Assembly (NCBI GenBank): GCA_041156125.1 | Contig: JBEVTI010000007.1 | Span: forward strand, 62,001 to 126,000 | Direction: 5' to 3' | Length of the DNA stretch: 64,000 nt | Origin: Paraktedonobacter carboxidivorans | GTDB lineage: Bacteria > Chloroflexota > Ktedonobacteria > Ktedonobacterales > Ktedonobacteraceae | Shown: positions 51,201 to 59,965 of the stretch, piece after piece | Numbering within the stretch: position 1 is the first letter of the stretch | Layout: each line of letters starts with the position of its first letter | The notes under the pieces: generated by a model | Seen by the model: the letters and a program-made list of their open reading frames with translations, nothing else | Databases searched by the model: none | What the model was told of the DNA's origin: nothing | Program-made: the position numbers and the translations under genes

Positions 51201-52110
51201 GAAATTCCTCTTGCTTGACCTCTTCTTCCTCATCTGGCTCTGCTTTGACGCTGCTTGGCGCGCTCGGAAATGCTTCTTGCTCTACCTCTACAGGCGTCTC
51301 TTGCTCCTCTATACTGCCCGGAGCGCCTGGAAAGTCCTCTTGCTCTACCTCTTCCTCCTCTAATATGGCCTCTGCTTTGGCACTCGCCGCCAGTGTCGGG
51401 AACTCGCTTTGCTCTGCCCCGGCTGGAAATGCTTGCTGTTCTATCTCTGCGCTACCCAGCGAACCTGGGAAATCCTCTTGCTTGACTTCAGGCTCATCCA
51501 CTATCTTGCCAGTCTCTTTATCTCCTGGCTCAGTAGAAAAGTCACTTTGCGCTTTACTCGTGATTGGCGCATACGTCCTCAACTCCTCTCCAACAACTGG
51601 CAGAGGAGTTGAGGGCGTATGCGCCGCTTTGTGGGGAACAACTACCGCGCGCTCGGCTGTGTCCTCGTTGTCGGCAAGAGGCTCGTCTGCTAACTCGGTC
51701 TGATTCTGTAGATCCTGGTCGGACGCAAAAATATCAGCTCGGGCGGATACAACTCCCGCCTCAGCTTCTCTATCCTCGCTCGCGGAGCTTGTCTGCCCAG
51801 GCATATTAGCCTCAGTAACTCTGGCACCAGGCACAAGGGCACGAAAACCCCAGGGCCGACCATCTTGATGGAGAAGACTACAATGCCGAGCCAGTACCTC
51901 TAATGAATCAGCCTTCGAGAGGCGATGGCTCGCGACAAGCTTTTCAACTGGCAAGTCACTCTGAAAATATTCTATAAGCGCGGCCCGGCGTTTCTGATAG
52001 CGATTCTTATCTCTAATTGTTAGCTGATCTATGTCTCCCTCAGGCCAGGAGGCGATATCTTGCTTGCGGTCAATAACTATCGGAGAAAGGTCCATTTGTG
52101 TACTGGACAA
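48241..52110 (-). CDS. DUF4012 membrane protein with N-terminal HTH-like region and acidic QxxFP repeats
   Basis: A 1289-residue protein; GGAGGTG sits four bases before TTG 52110, which decides this start. Residues about 25-110 (YQKRRAALIEYFQSDLPVEK to GRPWGFRALVPGARV) resemble helix-turn-helix heads of Mu-like transposases. Residues about 180-330 are acidic with six QxxFP motifs (KQEDFPG, EQQAFPA, EQSEFPT, EQEDFPG, EQEAFPS, KQEEFPT). A basic stretch precedes one membrane helix (about 540-565). The extracellular part is DUF4012: long helices, then DRGELRPSGGFEGQYGIL. DUF4012 proteins occur near exopolysaccharide genes in Gram-positive-type bacteria; their function is unknown. Confidence 0.82.
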   Translation of the reverse strand: MSSTQMDLSPIVIDRKQDIASWPEGDIDQLTIRDKNRYQKRRAALIEYFQSDLPVEKLVASHRLSKADSLEVLARHCSLLHQDGRPWGFRALVPGARVTEANMPGQTSSASEDREAEAGVVSARADIFASDQDLQNQTELADEPLADNEDTAERAVVVPHKAAHTPSTPLPVVGEELRTYAPITSKAQSDFSTEPGDKETGKIVDEPEVKQEDFPGSLGSAEIEQQAFPAGAEQSEFPTLAASAKAEAILEEEEVEQEDFPGAPGSIEEQETPVEVEQEAFPSAPSSVKAEPDEEEEVKQEEFPTLIGATQTEEAPEFVPTEEDLQVELTSKLSDLRAAEQSQEDNLSGNEGQEALAVELVRTTELVPARDQQASQDEETGTEKPDGETEVAELDTVEVARVVADERLKRVVALETIKVPAALLDALEKADQEYQAKAEANTPAVLVPEETAADRAVAVIQPALPELAGAQSSVLVESDQDEEAALSTPTRETWRREDWQLSSVPGLRSPTHSLAEDSRYRVTGSQAAIKHAVRRRWDKQSRKQKHQRWTRIISAAIVVSLLVILLIPLGVGLVGYNVYTNIKNVASDGVSNLLALQAIIPQDKNNLLAALDSQKLATAQTNLQKAQSDFLQLQDLVNRPDIETLLQQFAPQYSSKLEMARRLVQVSLDVSRMGQELIGVAQMGAHIMHSSGSLLSSTSTTPLLTADNINSIEAALVHAQYYIGDIQTQMSQVNLAQLPFGSTSEKAKLARYLGQIPQALSTINQVQSLVGPVAWLLGVGQARHILVQTLDRGELRPSGGFEGQYGILTLQNGHLSPFSLRDITLLDYAENGAELGATPPAQYGWMNFGNFGVRDANLSADFPTTAKLVMNYFQSEGGGPIDGIVQITPVIIEQLLALTGPLQIKEYNETITSQNLEVKLHAYQQDQRLINLQVAKTGTDTHSTRKAFTNLVGSLLMDRIKHLSTTQMLAFSKTMLQDLQSRDLQIYLNNPIAEQWLSQNKDNGAMAKYTNGMDGFMVVQSNISISKAAQYVKSTFHDDVTLNADGSATHNLTITLNYQQTGPVYGFNTYADYVRIYAPANAHLNSAYGFNTGTTLCTPGKPTKKSGSGSGSGTSNSSGSYTDAGLVVVGCSQYYHTFTDTSARSCPDGNYQLGYDGMAARGWPVQDLGGPSSKNSDLPGYSMWAGLTLTPKNCTSTITLSWNVPHMVQNVAGQSPYQLTVGHQAGWPDQAQISIDASALKGVKSLSKEQVINADTIFSLAALPTSPARQIPGSSSTPTFTRTTQPKKP
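51566..51625. repeat. 24-bp inverted repeat inside the DUF4012 coding sequence
   Basis: Bases 51566-51589 and 51602-51625 are reverse complements except one G.T-type position, with a 12-base loop. It encodes residues of the acidic linker (around STPLPVVGEELRTYAPIT). Its form is the same as the gene-end palindromes. Confidence 0.75.
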
Positions 52111-52718
52111 GGTTCACCTCCGTTACCTCGTTGTTAGGATATAAACACATACATATTTAACATATCCACCCGCCTACTTAACTCACCTTAAACCACTGGC
52201 GGTACCGGATGAATTATTTATATACGCTTATTCATAATGCTGTAGAGTGCATGAAGGGCAAAAAAAACTCCTCCACCTCATCGTTTTTGGAAAAATACGC
52301 TATGAATAAGCTAAAAAACATAGCCCTCTCAAATCACCTGCCCACGCAAAATCCGGTTTTGCGCAGAGCATCGCTGCCCTTCTCTATTATAAACGACGTT
52401 TTTGGCCCTAAAATAGTTGCAATATAAATTGCACTCTACCAATATATATCGTTCGGAGTCACGCATTTCTAACATGTCTGCATAAAAATATCAGAATTAC
52501 CTATGGAAAATAGCCGACTTAGTCATAGTTTTAGTCACAGTTGTGCTTAACTGCCCTGGATCTATCAAACCTCTTCCACCTCCATAACGTATAATGGTAT
52601 ATCGATATATCGTATCGGGTATTTTTCCTGATCACGCCAGATAACGTCTCTGTGAAGCGCGTCCAAAAAGGATCTGCTCAAAGTATAATAGAGGCTTCCG
52701 CTATTCGAGAGGTTTTAT
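52111..52718. other. AT-rich divergent intergenic region
   Basis: About 600 bases between the DUF4012 and ABC1-kinase starts. TATAAT at 52684-52689 is a good -10 box for the downstream gene but no clear -35 precedes it. A 72-codon open frame at 52209-52427 lacks a ribosome binding site and is not accepted. Confidence 0.5.
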
Positions 52719-54431
52719 ATGAAGCGAAAAAACGTACGCATTAATAGATTTCAGCAATTGATCCGCTTTTTCAGAGTAGCCAGGCTCCTCCTCTGGACAC
52801 TCTGGGTCATATATCGTGAACGTAGGCGAGTGATTCGCGCTCACGAGCGCGGCAACTATAATGTGCGCCCTAATATCGAGGTTCTGGTAAAAGTACTGAT
52901 TGCTTATCGTCAGGCAGCGATTAAGCTGGGTGTATTAATGATCAAGCTCGGCCAGTTTCTAAGTTCGCGAGCCGATATTCTGCCCGAACAGGCGTTAGCA
53001 GCACTGGCAGCACTGCAAGACGAGGTTCCGCCAGCTCCATTTAGCCATGTTGTCTCGGTGATTGAGAGCGAATCAGGCCAGCCGATAGAGAAAATTTTTA
53101 GTAGCCTGGAACGCGAAGCGACAGCCGCGGCTTCGCTCGGCCAGGTTCACAAGGCAACGCTGGCCTCCAATGGCGCGCAGGTCGCGGTCAAAGTCCAGCG
53201 TCCACACATCGAACAGCTGGTGGGCATGGATCTAAGCACGCTCAAGTTTGTGATCTGGGTGATCAATCGCTTTCTCGATACTAATAACTTCATTGACTTG
53301 AACGCGATCTATCACGAATTCAAGCGGACGGTTTACGAGGAGATTGACTATCCGACCGAGGCCAATAATGCCAGGCGTTTTCGTGAAATGTTCAAGGACG
53401 ATCCGACGATTTTTATCCCCCGCATCTACGATGAGTACACTTCGCAACGTGTCCTGGTGTTGGAATGGGTGGACGGTATTAAAATCAATGATTACGCCGC
53501 GCTAGCAGCCGCGGGTATCGACCGTTTAGAGATAGCCAATCGTACGGTAAGTGCCTATTTTCGCCAGTTTTTCCAGGAAGGTTTCTTCCACGCTGATCCT
53601 CATCCTGGCAACATCTTTGTCAAAGCTGGCACAGCCGAAAGCGGCCCAATAATCGAGTTTGTAGACTTCGGCATGGTAGGCACTTTAAACAAAAACATGA
53701 AAAAGTCCTTGAAGGACCTTTTTCTGAGCTTCCTCTTGCGCGATTCACACGCGCTGGTTACGGCCCTCAGTCGCCTGGGCTTTGTCGGTGAGGGAGCCAA
53801 TATGGTGGCCCTGGAACGTGGATTGGCACTGATGATGGAACAATACTATGGCATGACCCTGGGTGAGGCACGCCAGATGGATATTCCCGAAGTAGCCGAG
53901 GAGATCTCCAAACTGCTCTACGGCCAGCCCTTCCAGGTGCCTGCTCAATTCGCTTTCACGGGCCGGGCTATCTCGACACTGGTGGGCGTGGCTACTGGCC
54001 TGGAGCCAAAATTCAACTTCGTAGATCTGGCCACACCCTATGCCCGAGAGTTTCTGGGCCTGGACTCCGGCGGCATCGGCGAGATGCTGCGTGATCTGCC
54101 CAATCAGGCCCTGGATATGGGGCGCTTGCTGATTAAACTTCCCAAGGCTGTGGATCAACTGATTACCAGGCTAGAAACCGGCCAGATTGAAGTGCGCCTG
54201 GCTGGCGATAGTCCCGCCAATGGTCGAGGTTTCAGACGCGGACGCCGGGGACGACGCGGGCGTTCTCAGGACAACGGTTCCGCTGGCAACGGTCTCGCCT
54301 GGGTCTTGCTCGCCGCGGTCACAATGATCGGCGGCATTTTCCTGCTGGCCAGCGCCCATCTGATGCTGCCAGGCTGGTTCCTGCTCGGGCTGACCGGACT
54401 CTCTGGCCTGCGGCTAATCCTGCGCTGGTAG
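52719..54431 (+). CDS. ABC1/UbiB family atypical kinase
   Basis: A 570-residue member of the UbiB family. The diagnostic motifs are KLGQFLSSRADILP (KxGQ), AAASLGQVHKATL (alanine-rich loop), VAVKVQRP (lysine), HADPHPGNIF and EFVDFGMVG. Two hydrophobic helices at the C-terminus (about 525-565) follow a basic RGFRRGRRGRRGR stretch and anchor it in the membrane. UbiB proteins act in isoprenoid-quinone and lipid metabolism as ATPases. No quinone genes are adjacent. The gene runs alone from its AT-rich upstream region. Confidence 0.92.
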   Translation: MKRKNVRINRFQQLIRFFRVARLLLWTLWVIYRERRRVIRAHERGNYNVRPNIEVLVKVLIAYRQAAIKLGVLMIKLGQFLSSRADILPEQALAALAALQDEVPPAPFSHVVSVIESESGQPIEKIFSSLEREATAAASLGQVHKATLASNGAQVAVKVQRPHIEQLVGMDLSTLKFVIWVINRFLDTNNFIDLNAIYHEFKRTVYEEIDYPTEANNARRFREMFKDDPTIFIPRIYDEYTSQRVLVLEWVDGIKINDYAALAAAGIDRLEIANRTVSAYFRQFFQEGFFHADPHPGNIFVKAGTAESGPIIEFVDFGMVGTLNKNMKKSLKDLFLSFLLRDSHALVTALSRLGFVGEGANMVALERGLALMMEQYYGMTLGEARQMDIPEVAEEISKLLYGQPFQVPAQFAFTGRAISTLVGVATGLEPKFNFVDLATPYAREFLGLDSGGIGEMLRDLPNQALDMGRLLIKLPKAVDQLITRLETGQIEVRLAGDSPANGRGFRRGRRGRRGRSQDNGSAGNGLAWVLLAAVTMIGGIFLLASAHLMLPGWFLLGLTGLSGLRLILRW

Positions 54432-54519
54432 CAGTCTCTCGCGTATACTCCTCCCTGCTTTTGCAAAAGCAGGGCAAAATAGCTTTTGCCTCCCCGGCAA
54501 ATCTCTGCCAAACACAAGG

Positions 54520-54575
54520 GGCGAGAACTGGCTGCTGCAAAATCAGGGAAGATCTAGCAGCAGCCAGTTCTCGCC
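54520..54575. terminator. 19-bp inverted repeat that includes the 3' end of the MBL gene
   Basis: Bases 54520-54538 pair exactly with 54557-54575; the right arm is inside the MBL-fold gene and encodes its last residues (GENWLLL). The 18-base loop contains the stop and AAAATCAGG. Just before it, 54447-54478 holds CCCTGCTTTTGCAAAAGCAG, a decayed relative of the dispersed terminal motif. It separates convergent genes. Confidence 0.7.
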
Positions 54576-55355
54576 ATCTCGCCTGGTGATGCCTTCTCTC
54601 TCTAATTTGATCAGGTGTGCCTCTACCGAGTAGGCGGCGACCGGGTGAAGTTTGGGATCGACATCCTGGTAGATCTGCGCGACCATGCGTGGAATAGTCA
54701 CCTCTGGTCCCAGTTGGCGCATGACAAAGAGAATCTGCTGTTCGCGTAGCAGGCGATGGTTGATATATTCGGTGATTTTAGCCTGGGGATCAGCGATCTT
54801 CGGTCCATGTGCCGGGACAATCTCGACGATTTCCAGGCTTTGCAGGCGTTTAAGCGCGTTAAGATAGTCAAGCATATCTCCGTCTGGAGGCGCAATAACG
54901 TTAGTAGTAATGCCTGAAATATGGTCGCCAGCAAAGAGAATATGCGCATCCTCCAGCAGAAAAGAGAGATGATCGAAGCGATGACCCGGCGTATACAGCG
55001 CGCGCAGGGTATCGCCACCGACCCGCCAACCTGTGCCATCGGCCACTTCGTGATCAAGCACAGGTACGCCGCGCTGACTAAATGCGTAGACTGGCACGCC
55101 GCCCAGGCGTTCGCGCAAGTCTACGGCACCGCCCATATGATCGGGATGACCATGCGTCACCAGAATCTTGCGAATCCCCCCACGGCGCTCACCCTCTTGC
55201 ACAAGCGCATCCAGGTGCCCAGGAGCCGCGTCCGCGGGATCAATCACCAGCGCGCCATCCTCATCAGCCCGCCCCAGAATAATCGTATTTGTACCTGGTC
55301 CCGACATTAAAGAAGCGTTCGGGGCCAGAATAATCGTATAGATGCTTGTTTGCAT
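54543..55355 (-). CDS. MBL-fold metallo-hydrolase
   Basis: A 270-residue metallo-beta-lactamase-fold enzyme. The metal motif is THGHPDHMGGAVDL (HxHxDH), with further ligands in LYTPGHRFDHLSF, LFAGDHISG and VPAHGPKI. The C-terminal winged helix (YSVEAHLIKLEREGITRRDG) matches LACTB2-like proteins, which act as ribonucleases or thioester hydrolases. AGGATAGG precedes the ATG. It follows the Nudix gene after 19 bases on the same strand, so they share an operon. Confidence 0.9.
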   Translation of the reverse strand: MQTSIYTIILAPNASLMSGPGTNTIILGRADEDGALVIDPADAAPGHLDALVQEGERRGGIRKILVTHGHPDHMGGAVDLRERLGGVPVYAFSQRGVPVLDHEVADGTGWRVGGDTLRALYTPGHRFDHLSFLLEDAHILFAGDHISGITTNVIAPPDGDMLDYLNALKRLQSLEIVEIVPAHGPKIADPQAKITEYINHRLLREQQILFVMRQLGPEVTIPRMVAQIYQDVDPKLHPVAAYSVEAHLIKLEREGITRRDGENWLLLDLP

Positions 55356-55374
55356 GCCTATCCTCTCTGCCAGG

Positions 55375-56187
55375 CTAGCTCGGACGCATGCGGGTCAGGT
55401 GCTCAGGCACAGCCCATAGATCACCGCTATCTTCAGGCAAATGGACATGGAACTGGCCCGCGCGTTCAACCATCACTGGTGCGTGGGTCTTGACCGGCAC
55501 ACGCCTGCTCGCCTCTAATGCTTCGCTCACACTGCTAAAAGCCGCGAGATCGTGCAATTGATGAATGGTAGCGAAAACAATGGGGAACTCCCTGCGTTGT
55601 GCGCGAGCCAGCGCCTCGGATGGCGCGATCCAGATGCCTTCGCTGGTCTCCAGATTATCGTAGACTGCCTGTTGCTCCGCTGGCGCGGCTGCGACAAAAA
55701 AGTGAGTATCAAAACGCTTGGGCAAACCTTCCGGGGTAATCCAGTGAGCGAAATAGTTCAGACGATCGCTGGCCAGTACCAGGCTTGCGGTACGCGCCAT
55801 CTCTCCCAATGAACCAGCGTGCCTGTTAAAAGTCTGGCGATAACCCTCGAAGCGCTCGCGATTCTCCGCGCTGATGGCCAGCACATCCACGCCCTGATAG
55901 GCCAGCAAGATCCCCGCCTCTTCAAAGAGTTCGCGCAGAGCCGCGGCCCGCACCCCCTTGCCCAAAGCAGTCCTGCCCTCTGGATCAGAATTGCTCTCTA
56001 CCAGTGTTCTGCACACACCGGCCTCCTGCTCAGCCGCCAGATCGTCCGCCTGCACAGATCCGCCTGGAAAGACGTAGACATCGGGCATAAAGTCGCTCTG
56101 AATAACTCGGCGCACCATAAAAACTTCAAGTCCCCCGGCGTCGCGTACTAACATTACCGCTGAAGATGATCGAGGCTGCGCTGCCAT
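55375..56187 (-). CDS. Nudix hydrolase (NUDT19-like)
   Basis: 270 residues. The Nudix box is read as GVRAAALRELFEEAGILL, with REL-x-EEAG intact. An insertion of about 40 residues before it and DVYVFPGGSVQADD upstream match the NUDT7/19 type, which cuts CoA derivatives and related nucleoside diphosphates. The C-terminal half has no known motif. It forms an operon with the MBL-fold gene that resembles the human LACTB2 and NUDT19 families, so a linked role in thioester metabolism is possible but inferred. Confidence 0.85.
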   Translation of the reverse strand: MAAQPRSSSAVMLVRDAGGLEVFMVRRVIQSDFMPDVYVFPGGSVQADDLAAEQEAGVCRTLVESNSDPEGRTALGKGVRAAALRELFEEAGILLAYQGVDVLAISAENRERFEGYRQTFNRHAGSLGEMARTASLVLASDRLNYFAHWITPEGLPKRFDTHFFVAAAPAEQQAVYDNLETSEGIWIAPSEALARAQRREFPIVFATIHQLHDLAAFSSVSEALEASRRVPVKTHAPVMVERAGQFHVHLPEDSGDLWAVPEHLTRMRPS

Positions 56188-56344
56188 GGTATGTCTTTCT
56201 CCGTTCCATAAGTACTAAAAGATTGCTGGCCAGAGCAGGGCAAATCTCGCCCGTTTCAGGCACAGTTGTAGTGTATCATATGCGTAACTGCATGCATGCA
56301 AAAGCAGGAAATGCGCCTTGCATTTTTGCCAGAGGAGGTTTGTA

Positions 56345-57283
56345 ATGAGGCTTGTCAGTTTTTCGACCAGCGCTATTCCCCAGATACGTGTGGGATTGGT
56401 GCAACAAGAGGAAGTGGTAGATGTGGAGTTGGCGGCGCGCGCGCTAAATATGTCGCCCTACGAGCAGATGTTGGATCTGCTTGACCATCAGGAACAGAGC
56501 TTGCCCATGCTTCAGGCTATTGTGGAGAAAGCGCAGGGACGCCTGTTCAGCGCTGTACGCACATTCGCGAATCTCGGCGCGGCCCACAGTCTCGACGCTG
56601 TTCAGCTAGCTGCGCCTATTCCGCGTCCGCGCAAAAATATTCTCTGCCTGGGTCGCAACTATTATGATCACGCGCTGGAATCCTACCAGGCACGTGGTCA
56701 GGAGCGTCCTCAGGGAGATGCACCAGTGATTTTCACCAAGGCAATCACAACGGTCAACGCACCCTATGGCCAGCTTGTCATAGATCCCGCGCTCTCCACC
56801 CAAATCGACTGGGAGGCCGAACTTGCCGTGATTATCGGCAAAACGGGCAAGAATATCGCGGAGGAAGAGGCTCTAGCCTATGTCTTTGGCTATACAGTTC
56901 TCAATGATGTGACCGCGCGCGACATTCAGGACAGGTTTAAGCAGTTCTTTAAAGGCAAGAGCATCGATGGCTACTGTCCCATGGGTCCCTGGATCGTGAC
57001 TGCCGATGAGATACCCGATCCCCAGAATCTGGGCTTACGTCTGCGCGTTAACGGTGTAACTAAACAGGAGGGACATACGCGAGATATGATCTATCAGGTT
57101 AAGACGATTATTGCACTGCTCTCGCAGGGCATGACGCTGGAGCCTGGGGACATCATCGCGACTGGTACGCCCAGTGGAGTAGGCTTTGCGCGCAAGCCGC
57201 CTGAATTTCTCAAAGCAGGTGATGTGGTCGAAACTGAAATTGACAGCCTGGGCTTGCTACGCAACGAGGTTATAAACGTATAA
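56345..57283 (+). CDS. Fumarylacetoacetate hydrolase family protein
   Basis: 312 residues from ATG 56345, which has GAGGAGG upstream. The FAH catalytic core is visible: ILCLGRNYYDHALES, IDWEAELAVIIGKTGK (metal-binding Glu), GYTVLNDVTARDIQ, and IIATGTPSGVGFARKPPEFL. Such enzymes act as hydrolases, decarboxylases or isomerases of 2-oxo acids, often in meta-cleavage pathways. The convergent extradiol dioxygenase supports a role in aromatic compound breakdown. Confidence 0.9.
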   Translation: MRLVSFSTSAIPQIRVGLVQQEEVVDVELAARALNMSPYEQMLDLLDHQEQSLPMLQAIVEKAQGRLFSAVRTFANLGAAHSLDAVQLAAPIPRPRKNILCLGRNYYDHALESYQARGQERPQGDAPVIFTKAITTVNAPYGQLVIDPALSTQIDWEAELAVIIGKTGKNIAEEEALAYVFGYTVLNDVTARDIQDRFKQFFKGKSIDGYCPMGPWIVTADEIPDPQNLGLRLRVNGVTKQEGHTRDMIYQVKTIIALLSQGMTLEPGDIIATGTPSGVGFARKPPEFLKAGDVVETEIDSLGLLRNEVINV

Positions 57284-57403
57284 ACGGGTTGCCACCGTTA
57301 TACGCACAGGGCGCCAATGGACTGAGGGAAATGATAGATTCTGGCCTCGCCGCGTGGGCGAGCGCGAGAGTCTGTCCTTCCCCTTCATAAGCATTTACCA
57401 ATA

Positions 57404-58378
57404 TTATGCGCGAACCTCTTCGCGGACCCAGGAGGGCATAACGCCCCAGAGGTTGAGCGCTGTAGGACGTGTATGCCAGAGGCGCGGCGGAGTAGTAACA
57501 TCGCGATCATAGTATTGCTGGAGTTCAGCCGACAATTCGATATGACCGCCTTCTGTATCGGCAAAACGCAGGAAGAGATCATTACCCGCGCCGTGGCGAC
57601 CGGGACCCCAGAGGATTGAGCGTTGCTGGCGGCTCAAATAATCGGCCCATGCCAGCAATTCAGGTCCAGCGGGAATGCTATATCCTACGTGATCGACATC
57701 CGCTTTGCCCTGGATAAGAATCAGCGTGTGATGGTCGCTATTACAGCGCAGCCAAACACATTCACGCAGCAGCCAGTCCGAGATATCAAAGCCCAGAGCC
57801 TCGGTATAAAAGTCAACCATCTCTTCCAGATTCATGGTCCGCAGGGCAAGATGTTGCAGGGCATGAGGATGCAGGCGAGTTCTACGCCCTTCGCTTCCGG
57901 CAGGCGGCAGGCTCAACGTCTCTTCAGGAGTCACCGAGATTTCAATACGATTGCCGTCAGGATCATTTAGCCAGAGCGTATCACCCATGTCTGCGTCGCC
58001 ATCGCGGGTGGCCAGGGTTAATTCAATGCCAGACTGACTGAGACGAGCCGCCAGAGCTGCCAGTTCAGCATCTGCATCAACTTCAAAAGCAATGTGATGC
58101 AAGCGCGTCTGAGGTGTATGCATATGCCCATTGCTCAGAGCCAGGCGCGTTTCGCGGGTATCGTGAAAGAGACCCAGGCAATGATACTCATCTCCCAACG
58201 ATAGGAAAGCATTGGCCTCTTCTTGTTCAGCCTCGTCAGACGAAATAACCTGGCTCGAACGCAGATGAAATCCCAACACCTGACGGTAAAAACGGGTCTG
58301 GACGGAAACATCGCCAGCCCACAGACCAATATGGGCCAGCCGCTTCACGCGAACTTTCTGGATTTGCTGCTCACTCAT
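57404..58378 (-). CDS. Two-domain extradiol (catechol 2,3-) dioxygenase, VOC fold
   Basis: 324 residues made of two VOC halves, the second catalytic. The N-terminal half starts VKRLAHIGLWAGDVSVQTRF and contains LHHIAFEVD. The C-terminal half starts with LQHLALRTMNLEEMVDFY (metal His), then DHVGYSIPAGPELLAW (second His) and GGHIELSAEL (Glu ligand). These are the three Fe/Mn ligands of type I extradiol dioxygenases such as homoprotocatechuate 2,3-dioxygenase. It faces the FAH-family gene; a weak GC-rich hairpin lies between them (57346-57362). Confidence 0.88.
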   Translation of the reverse strand: MSEQQIQKVRVKRLAHIGLWAGDVSVQTRFYRQVLGFHLRSSQVISSDEAEQEEANAFLSLGDEYHCLGLFHDTRETRLALSNGHMHTPQTRLHHIAFEVDADAELAALAARLSQSGIELTLATRDGDADMGDTLWLNDPDGNRIEISVTPEETLSLPPAGSEGRRTRLHPHALQHLALRTMNLEEMVDFYTEALGFDISDWLLRECVWLRCNSDHHTLILIQGKADVDHVGYSIPAGPELLAWADYLSRQQRSILWGPGRHGAGNDLFLRFADTEGGHIELSAELQQYYDRDVTTPPRLWHTRPTALNLWGVMPSWVREEVRA

Positions 58379-58569
58379 GATTTCTACTCCCGCATGATGT
58401 TACCTGACTACATATGGTAATTCAACATGCATCATACACAGTCCGCACACAAGAGGTCAATGAGTTTATCCGAAGGTCATATAGACGATCTGTACTAGTT
58501 GCGGAGCGCTATCCTGGCCTTTCTTGTGTGTCCATTCTGCACCGCTTTTTCGCCAGGATATGGCTACTT

Positions 58570-59965
58570 TCACCAACGTTCGACAAGCGCCCATGTTTGC
58601 CCGGTCCATTTCCAGAACTTGTTTTCAATGGTTGGGCTGGTGTTGGCCTGGAAACCGGTCATATCAAAAACGGTTTGCAGGTGCGCATCGTAAAACAGAT
58701 TGCTTGTATCGATAGCCGGGCCGGTCGCGTTTACCGCGGTCCAATTGCTGCCATTCCAGGTCCAGTCCGCCTGCGTCCAGTAGGTTTCATCATTGCTCCC
58801 TTGCCCAATAAGTATGAGCATGAGTTTTCTTGTGGCCGGATTATAGACCATGCTGGGACGAGCAAACGTCACGGGCTGGCCCTGGATGGTAGCGGAGAGA
58901 GCTGGCGCGGTAGCCGGATGCTGCTGCACCCAGTTAGAGCCGGTCCAGATCCAGGTGTCGTTCAGCGGAGGGGCAGTGTCTCCACCACCGAAGAGCACCA
59001 GGTTTCTGGTGGTCGCGTCGTAAGCCAGACTGGCCTGACTGCGCGTGGATGGCACAGTGGTCGGATGCTGTTGCACCCAGTTGGAGCCGGTCCAGACCCA
59101 GGTATCGTTCAGACTATGGGTAAAACCATCAGTGTGTTTGCCGCCAAAGAGGACAAGCTGGCCCGTTGCGGCATCGTATGCAAAGGTAGCGAACGAACGC
59201 GCCGAAGGAGAATTGGCTGGATGCAGTTGCGTCCAGTCGGTGCCATTCCAGATCCAGGTATCGCCCAACCTTGGTGCTGAGCCTATGCCCATGCCTCCAA
59301 AAAGCACAACCTGGTGCGTGGAGCTGGCTTGTGGGCCGGATGCAATTGAGTCCAGGTCGAGCCGTCCCAACTCCAGGTATCATTCAGCGGATCAATGCTG
59401 TTATAATCCTGTCCGCTAAAGAGCAGCAGCGCGTTCATCTGGTCATCGTAGACCACCTGTGTAGCGCGACCAGATGGCGCAACAGCAGGCGTCACGGGAG
59501 TCGGCGTCGCGGAAGTTACCGTAGGAGTCAGCCCGTGGGTCCGGGTAAGCTGCGCGGTCACCGTAGGATAAACAGCCACCCGCCAGGTTGATGCAGGATA
59601 CGGTCCCACCCACAGGATACTGCCAAGCAGAACGAGCGCGACCAGTAAAGCCGCCACCAGGCCCAGGACGCGCCGGGATCGACGCGCTGGTTGCGCCTTT
59701 TGCCGCGCGGGAAGCGCTGAAAAAGCTCCCGCGTTGGTCCATGAAGCCGGGAATGATCTCGGCGCGGACTCATCGAGGGCCGGTCGGGGTCCTATGCGCG
59801 CCGCGTAGCGTACACCAACGCGCTCGATAATCGCCCGATCCTCTTCGCACATGGCCTTGAGTTCCTGTGTAAGAACGGCGTTGAGGTGCTGGCGAGACTG
59901 GCCTTGTACGAAGCGCTCTATCTGTTCATCGACGGTATCCGGCGAAAAAACATCGTTATTCTGCA
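58570..59965 (-). pseudogene. Kelch-repeat membrane protein split by a frameshifting deletion
   Basis: The first frame, from ATG 59965, has about 90 cytoplasmic residues (an anti-sigma-like helical part, DEQIERFVQGQSRQHL), a membrane helix (VLGLVAALLVALVLLGSILW) and one Kelch blade, ending at 59283. The second frame, from about 59343 to 58570, continues with Kelch blades (QVVLFGGMG, LVLFGGKHTDG, LVLFGGGD). At the joint PAPR is followed directly by THQVVLFGG in another frame, while normal blades have about 13 residues between these points, so a short deletion is likely. It overlaps the sigma-factor gene by ten bases. Confidence 0.75.

Noticed and set aside
52209..52427. 72-codon open frame upstream of the ABC1 kinase
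   Set aside because: No ribosome binding site, AT-rich low-information sequence, and position inside a divergent promoter region.
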